Notes under the pieces: model-generated | What the model was told of the DNA's origin: nothing | The model's input: the letters and a program-made list of their open reading frames with translations, nothing else | Databases searched by the model: none | Part shown: one piece after another, positions 8,572 through 16,198 of the stretch | Numbering within the stretch: position 1 is the first letter of the stretch | Layout of the letters: each line of letters opens with the position of its first letter | Made by a program: the position numbers and the translations under genes | Assembly (NCBI RefSeq): GCF_037198285.1 | Contig: NZ_CP147243.1 | Span: forward strand, 2,410,422 to 2,474,421 | Direction: 5' to 3' | DNA length: 64,000 bases | Source: Haladaptatus sp. DJG-WS-42 | Lineage (GTDB): Archaea; Halobacteriota; Halobacteria; Halobacteriales; Halococcaceae

Positions 8572-9141
8572 ATGGACCAGTTGAAGAAGTCCCTGCTCGA
8601 AGCCCCTATCATCGAGAAAAACGGGTATCAGTACTTCGTACATCCCATCAGCGACGGCGTCCCGATGCTGGAACCGGGGCTGCTCCGCGAAATCGTCATC
8701 AAAATCATCCGCAAAGTGAGCTTAGAAGACGTGGACAAAATCGTCACCCCCGCGGCGATGGGCATCCACATCTCGACGGCCGTCTCGCTGATGACGGACA
8801 TTCCGCTTGTCGTCGTCCGCAAGCGCCAGTACGGCCTCGACGGCGAGATGGCGCTCTCGCAGGTCACGGGCTACTCCGAGAACGAGATGTACATCAACGA
8901 CGTGGACGAGGGCGACCGCGTCCTTCTGCTCGACGACGTGCTCTCGACGGGCGGCACGCTCAAGGCGCTCACGGGCGCGCTCGAAGAAATCGGTGCAGAC
9001 GTCGTTGACGTCGTCGCGGTCATCAAGAAGGTCGGCGGCGAGAACAAAATCGAGGGGACGGACTACAACGTCAAGACACTCATCAACGTGGACGTCCAGG
9101 ATGGCGAAGTCGTCATCATCGACGAACACGGCGACGGATAA
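8572..9141 (+). CDS. hpt: Hypoxanthine/guanine phosphoribosyltransferase-like protein
   Basis: Cytoplasmic purine salvage enzyme of the archaeal HGPRTase/Apt-like group, 189 residues, transferring phosphoribose from PRPP to a purine base. The PRPP-binding loop [15 protein letters not shown] lies at about residues 115-130. Upstream, [15 protein letters not shown] (about 60-74) and [10 protein letters not shown] (about 80-90) match the family's fold. The start codon comes soon after an AT-poor short leader. Haloarchaeal relatives are usually annotated Hpt; whether the preferred base is hypoxanthine, guanine or adenine cannot be decided from sequence alone. Confidence 0.9.
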   Translation: MDQLKKSLLEAPIIEKNGYQYFVHPISDGVPMLEPGLLREIVIKIIRKVSLEDVDKIVTPAAMGIHISTAVSLMTDIPLVVVRKRQYGLDGEMALSQVTGYSENEMYINDVDEGDRVLLLDDVLSTGGTLKALTGALEEIGADVVDVVAVIKKVGGENKIEGTDYNVKTLINVDVQDGEVVIIDEHGDG

Positions 9142-9201
9142 GCGGACACTTTCTCTGTGGGCGTGGCGTTTATGCGCCGCGGGCGAATACACCGGCCCAC
9201 A

Positions 9202-9885
9202 ATGCCTTCTGCACTGTTCGTGGTTAGCGAAGCCGGCTATTGGGGCGAAGAATGTATCGAACCGCTCACCCAGCTCAGCGATGCGGGTGTAGACGTGACG
9301 GTGGCGACTCCCTCCGGCGACCCGCCGGTCATCGACGAGCGCTCGGTCGACCCGGAGTCGATTGGCGAGGACGCAGCAGCACACATCCGAACCGTCCACG
9401 AAACCGACGAACGACTGAACAACCCGGCCCCACTCGCACAGGCAGACGCGAGCGACTACGATACCGTCGTGTTCCCCGGCGGTCACGGCACGGTCTGGGA
9501 CATCAACCAAGATTCCCACGCCCGAACCCTCCTGCGCGAGGCGGTCGAAGGCTCCGGGAAGGCACTCGTCATCTGCCACGCGGTGGGCATCCTCGCCTTC
9601 ACGCGCGCCAGTGACGGCTCGTCCCTCGTCGCTGACCGCGACGTGACCGGCTTCCCGAACGAATGGGAAGCAGACATCGTCGACGAGAACGACGTCCTCC
9701 CCGACGGCGAGAAACTGCCCTACTGGGTCGAAGACGAAGTCATCGCCGCAGGCGGCAATTGGGACGCCGAACTTGACGCCGAGACGAGCGTCACGGTCGA
9801 TGGTGACCTCATCACGGCTCGCGGTCCCGGCTCCTCTGCTGCCGCCGCAGAGACGTTGCTCTCCGAACTGAGCATCACACAATAA
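9202..9885 (+). CDS. DJ-1/PfpI family protein (type 1 glutamine amidotransferase-like)
   Basis: 227 residues from ATG 9202; an upstream in-frame start at 9157 would add 15 basic, unusual residues. The fold is that of the DJ-1/PfpI superfamily. Segments seen are EAGYWGEECIEPL near residues 10-22, the glycine-rich VFPGGHGTVWDI at about 90-100, and the nucleophile elbow VICHAVG at about 125 with the reactive cysteine before a histidine. Relatives act as glyoxalases, chaperones or deglycases; the exact reaction is unknown here. It lies 60 bases after hpt but probably has its own promoter. Confidence 0.85.
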   Translation: MPSALFVVSEAGYWGEECIEPLTQLSDAGVDVTVATPSGDPPVIDERSVDPESIGEDAAAHIRTVHETDERLNNPAPLAQADASDYDTVVFPGGHGTVWDINQDSHARTLLREAVEGSGKALVICHAVGILAFTRASDGSSLVADRDVTGFPNEWEADIVDENDVLPDGEKLPYWVEDEVIAAGGNWDAELDAETSVTVDGDLITARGPGSSAAAAETLLSELSITQ

Positions 9886-9970
9886 CACGGTCGCAACGCA
9901 TCTTTTTCTGCGGTGACTGACGTGCAGTCCACGAGCTGCCAATAGACGTGCCTCAGCTACAACCGCAAGA

Positions 9971-10041
9971 AGTAACGGCGAGACGAGACTCGCCATTGGT
10001 GAGTTTGAGTGTTGAAGAAGTAGCGGGAGGTAGATTTGAAC
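9971..10041. repeat. Direct repeat copy 1: partial duplicate of initiator tRNA 3' end and flank
   Basis: 71 bases matching 10111-10181 with four mismatches, at a spacing of 140 bases. The last 21 bases are identical to the 3' end of the initiator tRNA gene (acceptor strand and 3' part of the T arm); the rest copies the tRNA downstream flank. It is followed by a short segment (10042-10078) that ends in an inverted copy of the T-arm sequence (ttcaaatct). This looks like the scar of a tandem duplication or of a past integration at the tRNA. Confidence 0.75.
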
Positions 10042-10110
10042 CTCGGTCACTCCCTACGCTCGTTCCCTAATTCAAATCTACTCCGTGAAAATCCGCGTCA
10101 GACTCAGAAC

Positions 10111-10181
10111 AGTGACGACGAGACAAGACTCGCCGTTGGTGAGTTTGAGTGTTGAAGAAGTAGCGGGAGGTAGATTTGAAC
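10111..10181. repeat. Direct repeat copy 2, overlapping the initiator tRNA gene
   Basis: The functional-side copy of the 71-base repeat. Bases 10161-10181 are the true 3' end of the initiator tRNA-Met; 10111-10160 are its downstream flank. It differs from copy 1 at four positions, all in the flank and none in the tRNA part. Confidence 0.75.
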
Positions 10182-10235
10182 TACCGATCTCCGGGTTATG
10201 AGCCCGGCGGAATCTCCTGGCTATCCCATCCCGCT
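10161..10235 (-). tRNA. Initiator tRNA-Met (CAU)
   Basis: 75-base cloverleaf on the minus strand beginning AGCGGGATGGGATAGCCAGGAG, as in known haloarchaeal initiators. Acceptor arms AGCGGGA and TCCCGCT pair fully, with an A1-U72 closing pair. The anticodon loop CTCATAA is flanked by the three G-C pairs (GGG/CCC) that mark initiators. The T arm is GGTAG-TTCAAAT-CTACC. CCA is not encoded. No intron is seen. Confidence 0.95.
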
Positions 10236-10517
10236 ACTACATTGTATTCGAGGACCCCAATTAAGGGTTGTGATTCGAGCGCCGTGTGCGACATTTTCAC
10301 TGCCGTGACCCCCAAACCACTCCCACACCGTCCCTACCCGGAGCCGTGGGCCTATTAGCACCGCACCTCCAGAAAAATTGATGGACGTGACCTGTTTTCC
10401 AGAAGAAGACAGCGACCAGCAATCAAACCGCCTTCCGTCGAGCTTGGTTGCCAGCTACTGCCCGCGATTTCGGCCATCCACAAGAGGTTTAATCACTCCT
10501 GTCCGTTTTTTCGCGTA

Positions 10518-12749
10518 ATGGAATTCGGTCTCGTTGCGCTGTGGCTTGCGGTGTATCTTGCCTTCTGGGCGCTTTCGATGCCCCTTGCGGCGCTGCTCTT
10601 TGCTGGCTTCGACGACCAAGGTGCAGGATTCGCCCTCCCACTCGGTCTCGGGATACTCACGCTCGTCGCCTACTGGGTTGGTCACCTCGCCTTTGGGTGG
10701 ATTGCGGTGCTTGCCGGGCTCCTCGCCCTCGGCGGCGCGGCCGGATTCGCGCTCTCCCGAGATATCGAAATTCAGTGGCGTGACCGAATCGACGTGCCGC
10801 TCGTGTTCGTGGTTGCGTTTCTGTTTATTATTTTCATTCGTGGTGCCGACCCCGGCGTCATTCCCGGTGGCGGGGAGAAGTTCCTCGATTTTGGCCTGCT
10901 CAAAACGCTCTTGCGCTCGCCAACGCTCCCGCCAGAGGACTTCTGGTTCGCGGACGCGCCAGTTCGCTACTACTTCGGCGGCCATCTCCTCACCGCGCTG
11001 CTCACGATTCTCACTGGCACGGAAGCCCGATTCGCCTACAATCTTGCACTTTCCGGATTTTTCGGCATGCTCATCGCCGCAGGCTACAGCCTCGCGGGAA
11101 CGGTTGCCGCCGGGTTCTCGGTCTCCCGCCGAAAAGCCGGGCTCTTTGCGGCCTTCTTCATCGGATTTGCGAGCAACCTGCTCACCGGCGTGCAGGTGTT
11201 CATCTGGGCGCTCCCAGACGCGATTGGCGGTCCGCTTGGCCGAGTTATCGCGGCGAACCTGAACGACCTCGCCGCAGAGAAGGTGGTCGCCCCGCCGCGT
11301 GAATTTGCCTACTGGCATCCAAGCCGCGTGATTCCGGGCACGATCAACGAGTTCCCCTTCTTCTCGTGGCTGAACGGCGACCTCCACGCGCACATGATGA
11401 GCACGCCGTTTCTCCTGCTCGCCGCCGGGTTGTTGTTCGTCTACTTCCGAACGCCAGCACGCGAGGTGACGCGCCGTCGCCTGCTCGTCTTCGGGGCACT
11501 TCCACCGCTCGCCGGGTTCATCGCGTTCGTCAACACATGGTCGTTCCCGACCGTGCTGGGGCTCGCGTGGCTCTCGCTCGCGTTCGCGCCTGCGACCCCG
11601 ACGACACTGTTCTCTCGACAGATTGCGACGCGGACACGACGCGCTGAGTCGTGGCTCACGAACGAGCTAGTACGGCTCGTTAGCGCGCTTGCCTGTACTG
11701 TCGTCATCCTCGCAGGTGGCCTGCTCTGGACGCTCCCGTTCTGGCTCGGAACCGCGAGCAGGCGGAGTATTGGATTGTTCCCCGAACGAACCGCGCTCGT
11801 CCCCCTGCTCGTGGTCCACGGTGCGTTCCTCGCAGTGTTCGTCCCGTATCTTGTCGCCCACGCGCGTCCGGAACTCAGGAAACACGCCGCACAAACAGGC
11901 GTTGTCCTCGCGTTGTTCATTCCGACGGCGTGGTTTGGCGGTCTCGCGGGCGTGGCCCTCTTTTGCCCACTGCTCGCCGCTGGCTGGCTGTTGCTCAGAC
12001 TCCGTGACGACATTGGCTACGAGACCGTGTTGATGCTCGCGGGCCTCGGCCTCGCGCTCATCGTTGAGTTCGCCTTCGTCCAAGAAAACGCCGCGCCCAG
12101 CCGCTTTAACACCGTGTTCAAGGTGTACATGCAGATCTGGGTGCTCTGGTCGGTTGCGGCGTCGGTGATGCTCGCACGCCTCCTCAAAGGCGGGCAGGCA
12201 ATCCCAACGAACTGGCGCACCGGCGCGCGGGTTCTCGCCGCACTCCTCGTCATCTCCACGTCGTTTTACGGTGTATTCGCCCTCGCTGGCCACTTCAACG
12301 ACGGCGCGACCGACGACATGACGCTCGACGGCCTGCAGTACGTTGCTGACTACCACGCAGGCGAAGCCGAGGCGATTCACTGGCTCGACGACAGAGAGGG
12401 CAGCCCACACCTCATCGAAGCGCCGGGCGGTGCGTACCGCTGGGCGAACGCGCCCTCTGCGCTCACCGGGCTTCCGTCGGTCGTTGGCTGGCCGCACGAA
12501 CGCATCTATCACGGCCAAGAGGCCTACGACGAGCGGGTCACCGACACGACGAAATTCTACACCGGAACGCCTGCAGAACAGGTTGCCGTCCTCGAAAAAT
12601 ACGACGTACGCTACATCTACGTCGGGCCACAAGAGCGCGAGGCGTACGACCCCGGCGACGTCTCTCAGTTAGCTGGCGTGTCGGTCGCCTACGAGGGCGG
12701 GGACGTGACGATTTACGAAGTGAAGCCCGAGCAGTTGAGAGAAAACTAG
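10518..12749 (+). CDS. DUF2298 multi-spanning membrane protein (Chlor_Arch_YYY family)
   Basis: 743 residues with about 14 predicted helices and a soluble C-terminal tail (about 600-743). The conserved blocks FAYWHPSRVIPGTINEFPFF (about residue 262) and SWLNGDLHAHMMS (about 283) identify the DUF2298 group, shared by haloarchaea, methanogens and Chloroflexi. These resemble GT-C glycosyltransferases in topology; family knowledge pairs them with the TIGR03663/Agl23 type found here at 59703. The substrate is unknown. It is preceded by a gap of about 280 bases after the tRNA and converges with the lipoprotein gene at its end, overlapping by 4 bases. Confidence 0.85.
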   Translation: MEFGLVALWLAVYLAFWALSMPLAALLFAGFDDQGAGFALPLGLGILTLVAYWVGHLAFGWIAVLAGLLALGGAAGFALSRDIEIQWRDRIDVPLVFVVAFLFIIFIRGADPGVIPGGGEKFLDFGLLKTLLRSPTLPPEDFWFADAPVRYYFGGHLLTALLTILTGTEARFAYNLALSGFFGMLIAAGYSLAGTVAAGFSVSRRKAGLFAAFFIGFASNLLTGVQVFIWALPDAIGGPLGRVIAANLNDLAAEKVVAPPREFAYWHPSRVIPGTINEFPFFSWLNGDLHAHMMSTPFLLLAAGLLFVYFRTPAREVTRRRLLVFGALPPLAGFIAFVNTWSFPTVLGLAWLSLAFAPATPTTLFSRQIATRTRRAESWLTNELVRLVSALACTVVILAGGLLWTLPFWLGTASRRSIGLFPERTALVPLLVVHGAFLAVFVPYLVAHARPELRKHAAQTGVVLALFIPTAWFGGLAGVALFCPLLAAGWLLLRLRDDIGYETVLMLAGLGLALIVEFAFVQENAAPSRFNTVFKVYMQIWVLWSVAASVMLARLLKGGQAIPTNWRTGARVLAALLVISTSFYGVFALAGHFNDGATDDMTLDGLQYVADYHAGEAEAIHWLDDREGSPHLIEAPGGAYRWANAPSALTGLPSVVGWPHERIYHGQEAYDERVTDTTKFYTGTPAEQVAVLEKYDVRYIYVGPQEREAYDPGDVSQLAGVSVAYEGGDVTIYEVKPEQLREN

Positions 12750-13498
12750 CGCATTCCCGGCGGCGGGCCGCGGCGGTCGTCGTCCATATCCACGCTCAAG
12801 CCGAGTTCTTCTCGGCGCTCGCGAAGGACGCGAATCTGTTTGAGATAGTAGAACGCACCGACGATTCCGGCGATTGCGAGCCCGGCGGCCACCGTCGCGA
12901 AGATGGTCAGGTCGCGGTCGAGATACCACCGCAGAATCACGGCGCGACTCTGGACATCGGCCCAGGTGATGTGGACGCGGTTGTCCTCAAGGCGCGTCTC
13001 GTACCCACCGGGCTGAACCTGCGCGAGCGGGACGTAATCGACACGCATTCCGGGCGGGAGGATGACTTCGTACGAGCCAGTCACGAACGTCGGCGTGCCG
13101 AAGCTCTTGCCTTGGGCGGGGGCGCTGTAGGCGACTTTCCCGTGCTCTGCAGGGAGGTCAACGATGAGTCGGTTTCGCGTCTGCGACACGTCGAGAGCGG
13201 ATGCGTTTACGACCGTCCCGTTTTCGAACTGGAATTTGAGCGCCGAAATTTCAAGCGGGCGTTCGGTGCCAAAGCCGTCGCGGTCGTAGAGTTCGATTGT
13301 CGACTGGTCGACGGCGTACACCGCCTGATATTCGCCGCTACGAATGTCGATGGTGGCGTTCGCGTTCGTGTCCCAGTCGTAGGTTGCATTCTCGTTGAGA
13401 CGTTGCTGATCGACCTCACCGGGCCCAAATATCGCGGTACAGCCCGCGGACATTGTGAGCAGGGCAAGCAGGGCAAGGGCGAGCAGCCGACGTCTCAT
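12746..13498 (-). CDS. Haloarchaeal membrane lipoprotein, probably DUF5803 family
   Basis: 250 residues. The N-terminus is a lipoprotein signal (hydrophobic helix then a lipobox, LTMSAGC, cysteine at about residue 20). The extracellular part (about 25-190) is beta-rich and carries several NAT/NGT sequons that could be N-glycosylated. A second hydrophobic helix at about 200-220 is followed by a charged cytoplasmic tail ending PPPGMR. So it is tethered twice, by lipid and by helix. Its start overlaps the end of the DUF2110 gene by 4 bases. Function is unknown. Confidence 0.75.
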   Translation of the reverse strand: MRRRLLALALLALLTMSAGCTAIFGPGEVDQQRLNENATYDWDTNANATIDIRSGEYQAVYAVDQSTIELYDRDGFGTERPLEISALKFQFENGTVVNASALDVSQTRNRLIVDLPAEHGKVAYSAPAQGKSFGTPTFVTGSYEVILPPGMRVDYVPLAQVQPGGYETRLEDNRVHITWADVQSRAVILRWYLDRDLTIFATVAAGLAIAGIVGAFYYLKQIRVLRERREELGLSVDMDDDRRGPPPGMR

Positions 13499-14160
13499 GG
13501 GATGACACAGAGGAGTTCAGCAGGCACGTACTCACCGATGCTGGCGAGCAGTCCGGGTGGGTCCGTGCTTTCTTTACAGACGATGCTCTGTTCGAGCAGG
13601 CCAAGGCGTTCGACCGTCACGATGTCTTGGGCGTGACCCGCGCGATTGACCGTCGCGCGAACCTCACCGCGGGTGGCGTTGTTGACGTTCACGCGCCCGA
13701 GGCCACGTGTCCACTCGTAGAGTTCGTCGCGCTGTTCGTCGGCCAGTCGGCACGGCTCGCCGTAAACGAACTTCAGTGGTGTGTGCTGGACGAGGCCGAA
13801 GCGTTTTCGAATCTGCTCCGGAGACCCGGTTCCGAGGCCGAGTTTCTCGGCTGGAATACGAATCTCGCGTCCGGCGTCCAAGATGAAGCCGTCGTCGTCC
13901 CAGTGTTCGAAAGTGCCGACGTAGGTTTCGCCGTCTTTGAACGAGTTGGTGATTTCACCCCACGTCTCACGAAGGGTGTTGCGCGCGATGGTGGCGTCGG
14001 GGCCATCGAGCGTTACCGACGGGAAGTCGTTGTCGAGAATCCCGATGGTGAAGCTGACATCGAGGTCGCCGATGTCGTTGTTGATAAGTGACCGAAGCCC
14101 GTCGAGCGAGCGCTCGCGGGCGTCTCCTTTCACGTACAGTTTTGTTGCGAGTACTACCAT
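13495..14160 (-). CDS. DUF2110 family protein
   Basis: 221-residue soluble protein of a conserved archaeal family. The sequence shows an N-terminal alpha/beta region (MVVLATKLYVKGDARERSL), then a small beta domain around GTFEHWDDDGFILDAGREI (about 83-101) that resembles an S1/OB-like RNA-binding strand pattern. The gene sits directly after tfe (no bases between tfe stop and this start) and is coupled to the lipoprotein gene downstream. Co-location with a basal transcription factor suggests an information-processing role, but no reaction is known. Confidence 0.8.
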   Translation of the reverse strand: MVVLATKLYVKGDARERSLDGLRSLINNDIGDLDVSFTIGILDNDFPSVTLDGPDATIARNTLRETWGEITNSFKDGETYVGTFEHWDDDGFILDAGREIRIPAEKLGLGTGSPEQIRKRFGLVQHTPLKFVYGEPCRLADEQRDELYEWTRGLGRVNVNNATRGEVRATVNRAGHAQDIVTVERLGLLEQSIVCKESTDPPGLLASIGEYVPAELLCVIP

Positions 14161-14679
14161 TCAGATGTCTACGTTGAGTTCGTCCCGGAGCGCGCCGATT
14201 CGGTCGTCCATCGCTTCGACGAGCCGAGAGTTGTCCATCGCGTCGAGCGGGGAACCGCACTCGGGACACTGGAAGCCAAAGTCCATCGCTTCGCCGAATT
14301 CGAAGCGAATCGAGTCGACTTCACAGAGGAAAAATTCGTTGTCTTGTTCGTACTCTCGGCGCTCTTCTAACGCGCCGAGGAGGCGGTCCATCTCGTCTGC
14401 CAAGTTCTCGGGGATGGCGTCGTATTCAAACGTCCAGAGATACGTGAGCCAGCCAGAGTCTTCGTCGCGAAGACGTCGATAGGTGGCGAGGTCGTTCTCG
14501 TAGAGGATGAACAGGGCGCGCCGCACGTCGTTGAGTTCGAGCCCCAGATCCTCCGCCAATTCCTCGTCGGTCACTTCGCCGTCAGGCGGCGCGGCGGCGA
14601 CCGGCATACCCGTCGGTCCAACTAACTCGTGGAGATATTTTTGGATGACAGGGTCCTCGAGAAGCTCCTCAAAAGCCAT
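14161..14679 (-). CDS. tfe: Transcription factor E, TFIIE-alpha homologue (TFE)
   Basis: Basal transcription factor that helps RNA polymerase open the promoter and contacts the clamp. 172 residues: an N-terminal winged helix (about 1-95, with LEDPVIQKYLHEL and the turn GEVTDEELAEDLGLELNDVRRAL), a short charged linker, then a zinc-ribbon region. The ribbon has only three cysteines: FLCEVDSIRF has one where a CxxC pair is usual, while FQCPECGSPL keeps its pair. The second ligand position of the first knuckle is an aspartate. The gene is followed immediately by DUF2110. Identification is firm. Confidence 0.92.
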   Translation of the reverse strand: MAFEELLEDPVIQKYLHELVGPTGMPVAAAPPDGEVTDEELAEDLGLELNDVRRALFILYENDLATYRRLRDEDSGWLTYLWTFEYDAIPENLADEMDRLLGALEERREYEQDNEFFLCEVDSIRFEFGEAMDFGFQCPECGSPLDAMDNSRLVEAMDDRIGALRDELNVDI

Positions 14680-14726
14680 TACCAGAAAGTGATGCGCTCA
14701 GGAGTTTAAAACCATCGGGTACAGTC

Positions 14727-15263
14727 TTACTCGTCCACTGGCTCTACGCGCTTGCCCGTCTTCTGTGGAATGACGCGCTTTTTCGCGCCGACCCACTCGC
14801 GGTCGAGTTCCCGCCCCTCGAACAGGCGATCTAAGAACACGGCCAGTCCCGCCACTTCCGAGTGTGGCTGGTTGGTCACGCCAACGTTCCAATCTGCGGC
14901 GTCGTACACCTCGAACGGCACCTTCTCCGCGCCGACGACGATGAGCAGTGGGTCTTCGCTGTGGGCGGCGCGAATGTCGGCTTCGACGTCTTGGACGCGC
15001 TCGCCGTACATCGTGAGGTGGACGATTTTCCCCTCCCAGTCGCGGATAACGGGGCGGTGTGAGGAGACGACTTCGACCTCGTAGGGGCCGCCAAAGCGGC
15101 CGGTGATGTCTTCGATTGTGTCTTTCGAGCTCTCCGTATCGACGAGGATGACGCGGTCTGCGCCGAGTGCCCGGCCCGTGAGGCCGACGTGGGTGGTCAT
15201 CCGTTCGTCTCGGCCGGGACGGTGGCCAAGCCGGAGGATGACGACTTCGGGTTCTCCCTGCAT
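14727..15263 (-). CDS. tRNA (cytidine(56)-2'-O)-methyltransferase, aTrm56
   Basis: SPOUT-family enzyme that methylates the ribose of C56 in the T loop of archaeal tRNAs using S-adenosylmethionine. 178 residues. The N-terminus VVILRLGHRPGRDERMTTHV (about residues 7-26) is diagnostic for aTrm56. The cofactor-binding trefoil knot is represented by LLIVVGAEKVPFEVYDAADW (about 106-125) and NVGVTNQPHSEVAGLAVFLD. The gene stands alone between tfe and an alpha/beta hydrolase on the same strand. Length is normal. Confidence 0.92.
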   Translation of the reverse strand: MQGEPEVVILRLGHRPGRDERMTTHVGLTGRALGADRVILVDTESSKDTIEDITGRFGGPYEVEVVSSHRPVIRDWEGKIVHLTMYGERVQDVEADIRAAHSEDPLLIVVGAEKVPFEVYDAADWNVGVTNQPHSEVAGLAVFLDRLFEGRELDREWVGAKKRVIPQKTGKRVEPVDE

Positions 15264-15287
15264 GGGAAGAGAAAACGGGGGCGGCGG

Positions 15288-16109
15288 TTAGGGGGTTTCG
15301 GATTGGTGCGTTCGCGTCTCGACTCGCGTGAGAAACGTTTTGAGCTCTGTGTAGGCGGCCTCGTACTGGTCGCGGAACACCGCGTGGCCCGCGTTGGGGA
15401 TGTGGACGAGGCGCCCCAACGCCAGCTGCTCTGCTGCTGTGAGGTCGCCTGCGCGCGAGTCGGGTTCTGCGTCAGATTTGATGACGAGCGTCGGGCACGT
15501 TATTGCTGGGAAGGCGTCTGCCGTCTGCGGGTAGCCCGCACGAGCGATTTTGACGATGGGCGGGCGACACTCTGAATTGGCGATTGCGAGGTTACGCGCT
15601 AAATTCGGGCCGTACTGTTCGTAGTCGCTCGCAATTTCTTTGACCGACTGGCCCTCCCACGCTTCCAGTTGGTCACGGACGAGACGCACACGCTCCGCTG
15701 TGGGTCGCGCGTGGCAGCCGCGCAGATTCGCTGGGTCTTCTAAGACAAGTGCGCGCGGGAGAGTTGGGTGACGGGCGGCCGCCCACGCTGCCGTCGAGCC
15801 CCCCATCGAGTGGCCAAACAAGATGGGGTTTTCGAGCGAGAGCGCCTCCACGACTCCCACGAGGTCTGCGACGCGGTCGTCGATGGTGTAGCCTGTGTCG
15901 GGAGCAGCAGAGCGCCCGTGGCCGCGGGCGTCATAGAGTATTACCTCGTACTCGTCTGCGAGGTCGTTTGCCAACCGCTCCATGCACGGCCCGTTCTCGA
16001 AAAAGCCGTGTGCCATGACGAGCGGCGGGCCGTCGCCAGTTCGGTAACACTGGAGCGTAACTCCGTTTACCGAGACGCTGGCGGTAGCCCATTCGTAGGG
16101 AAGACGCAT
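15288..16109 (-). CDS. Alpha/beta hydrolase
   Basis: 273-residue soluble hydrolase. The oxyanion loop is MAHGFFENGP (about 33), the nucleophile elbow GHSMGG at about residue 99, and the acid and histidine of the triad are suggested by VIKSDAEPDS (about 210) and PNAGHAVFRDQY (about 240). The substrate cannot be told from sequence; relatives include esterases, lipases and haloperoxidase-like enzymes. It ends 24 bases before aTrm56 on the same strand, so the two might be co-transcribed. Confidence 0.85.
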   Translation of the reverse strand: MRLPYEWATASVSVNGVTLQCYRTGDGPPLVMAHGFFENGPCMERLANDLADEYEVILYDARGHGRSAAPDTGYTIDDRVADLVGVVEALSLENPILFGHSMGGSTAAWAAARHPTLPRALVLEDPANLRGCHARPTAERVRLVRDQLEAWEGQSVKEIASDYEQYGPNLARNLAIANSECRPPIVKIARAGYPQTADAFPAITCPTLVIKSDAEPDSRAGDLTAAEQLALGRLVHIPNAGHAVFRDQYEAAYTELKTFLTRVETRTHQSETP

Positions 16110-16159
16110 ACCGAGACAATCGGGCCGGGTGAGAAAAAGCCATCAGTCGGTCGTGTACG

Positions 16160-16178
16160 GTGTGAGACACACTCACAC
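16160..16178. terminator. Hairpin between the NhaC gene and the hydrolase
   Basis: gtgtgag at 16160-16166 pairs perfectly with ctcacac at 16172-16178 around a 5-base loop. It lies 20 bases after the stop of the NhaC-type gene, on the route to the hydrolase, so it may end or slow that transcript or act as an operator. No T-tract follows, so its role is uncertain. Confidence 0.35.
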
Positions 16179-16198
16179 GCGGAACTGCAGTGGCCAGT

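Noticed and set aside
8722-10050. 442-codon minus-strand frame over hpt and the DJ-1 gene
   Set aside because: Antisense to two confident genes; the amino-acid string is typical of a shadow frame.
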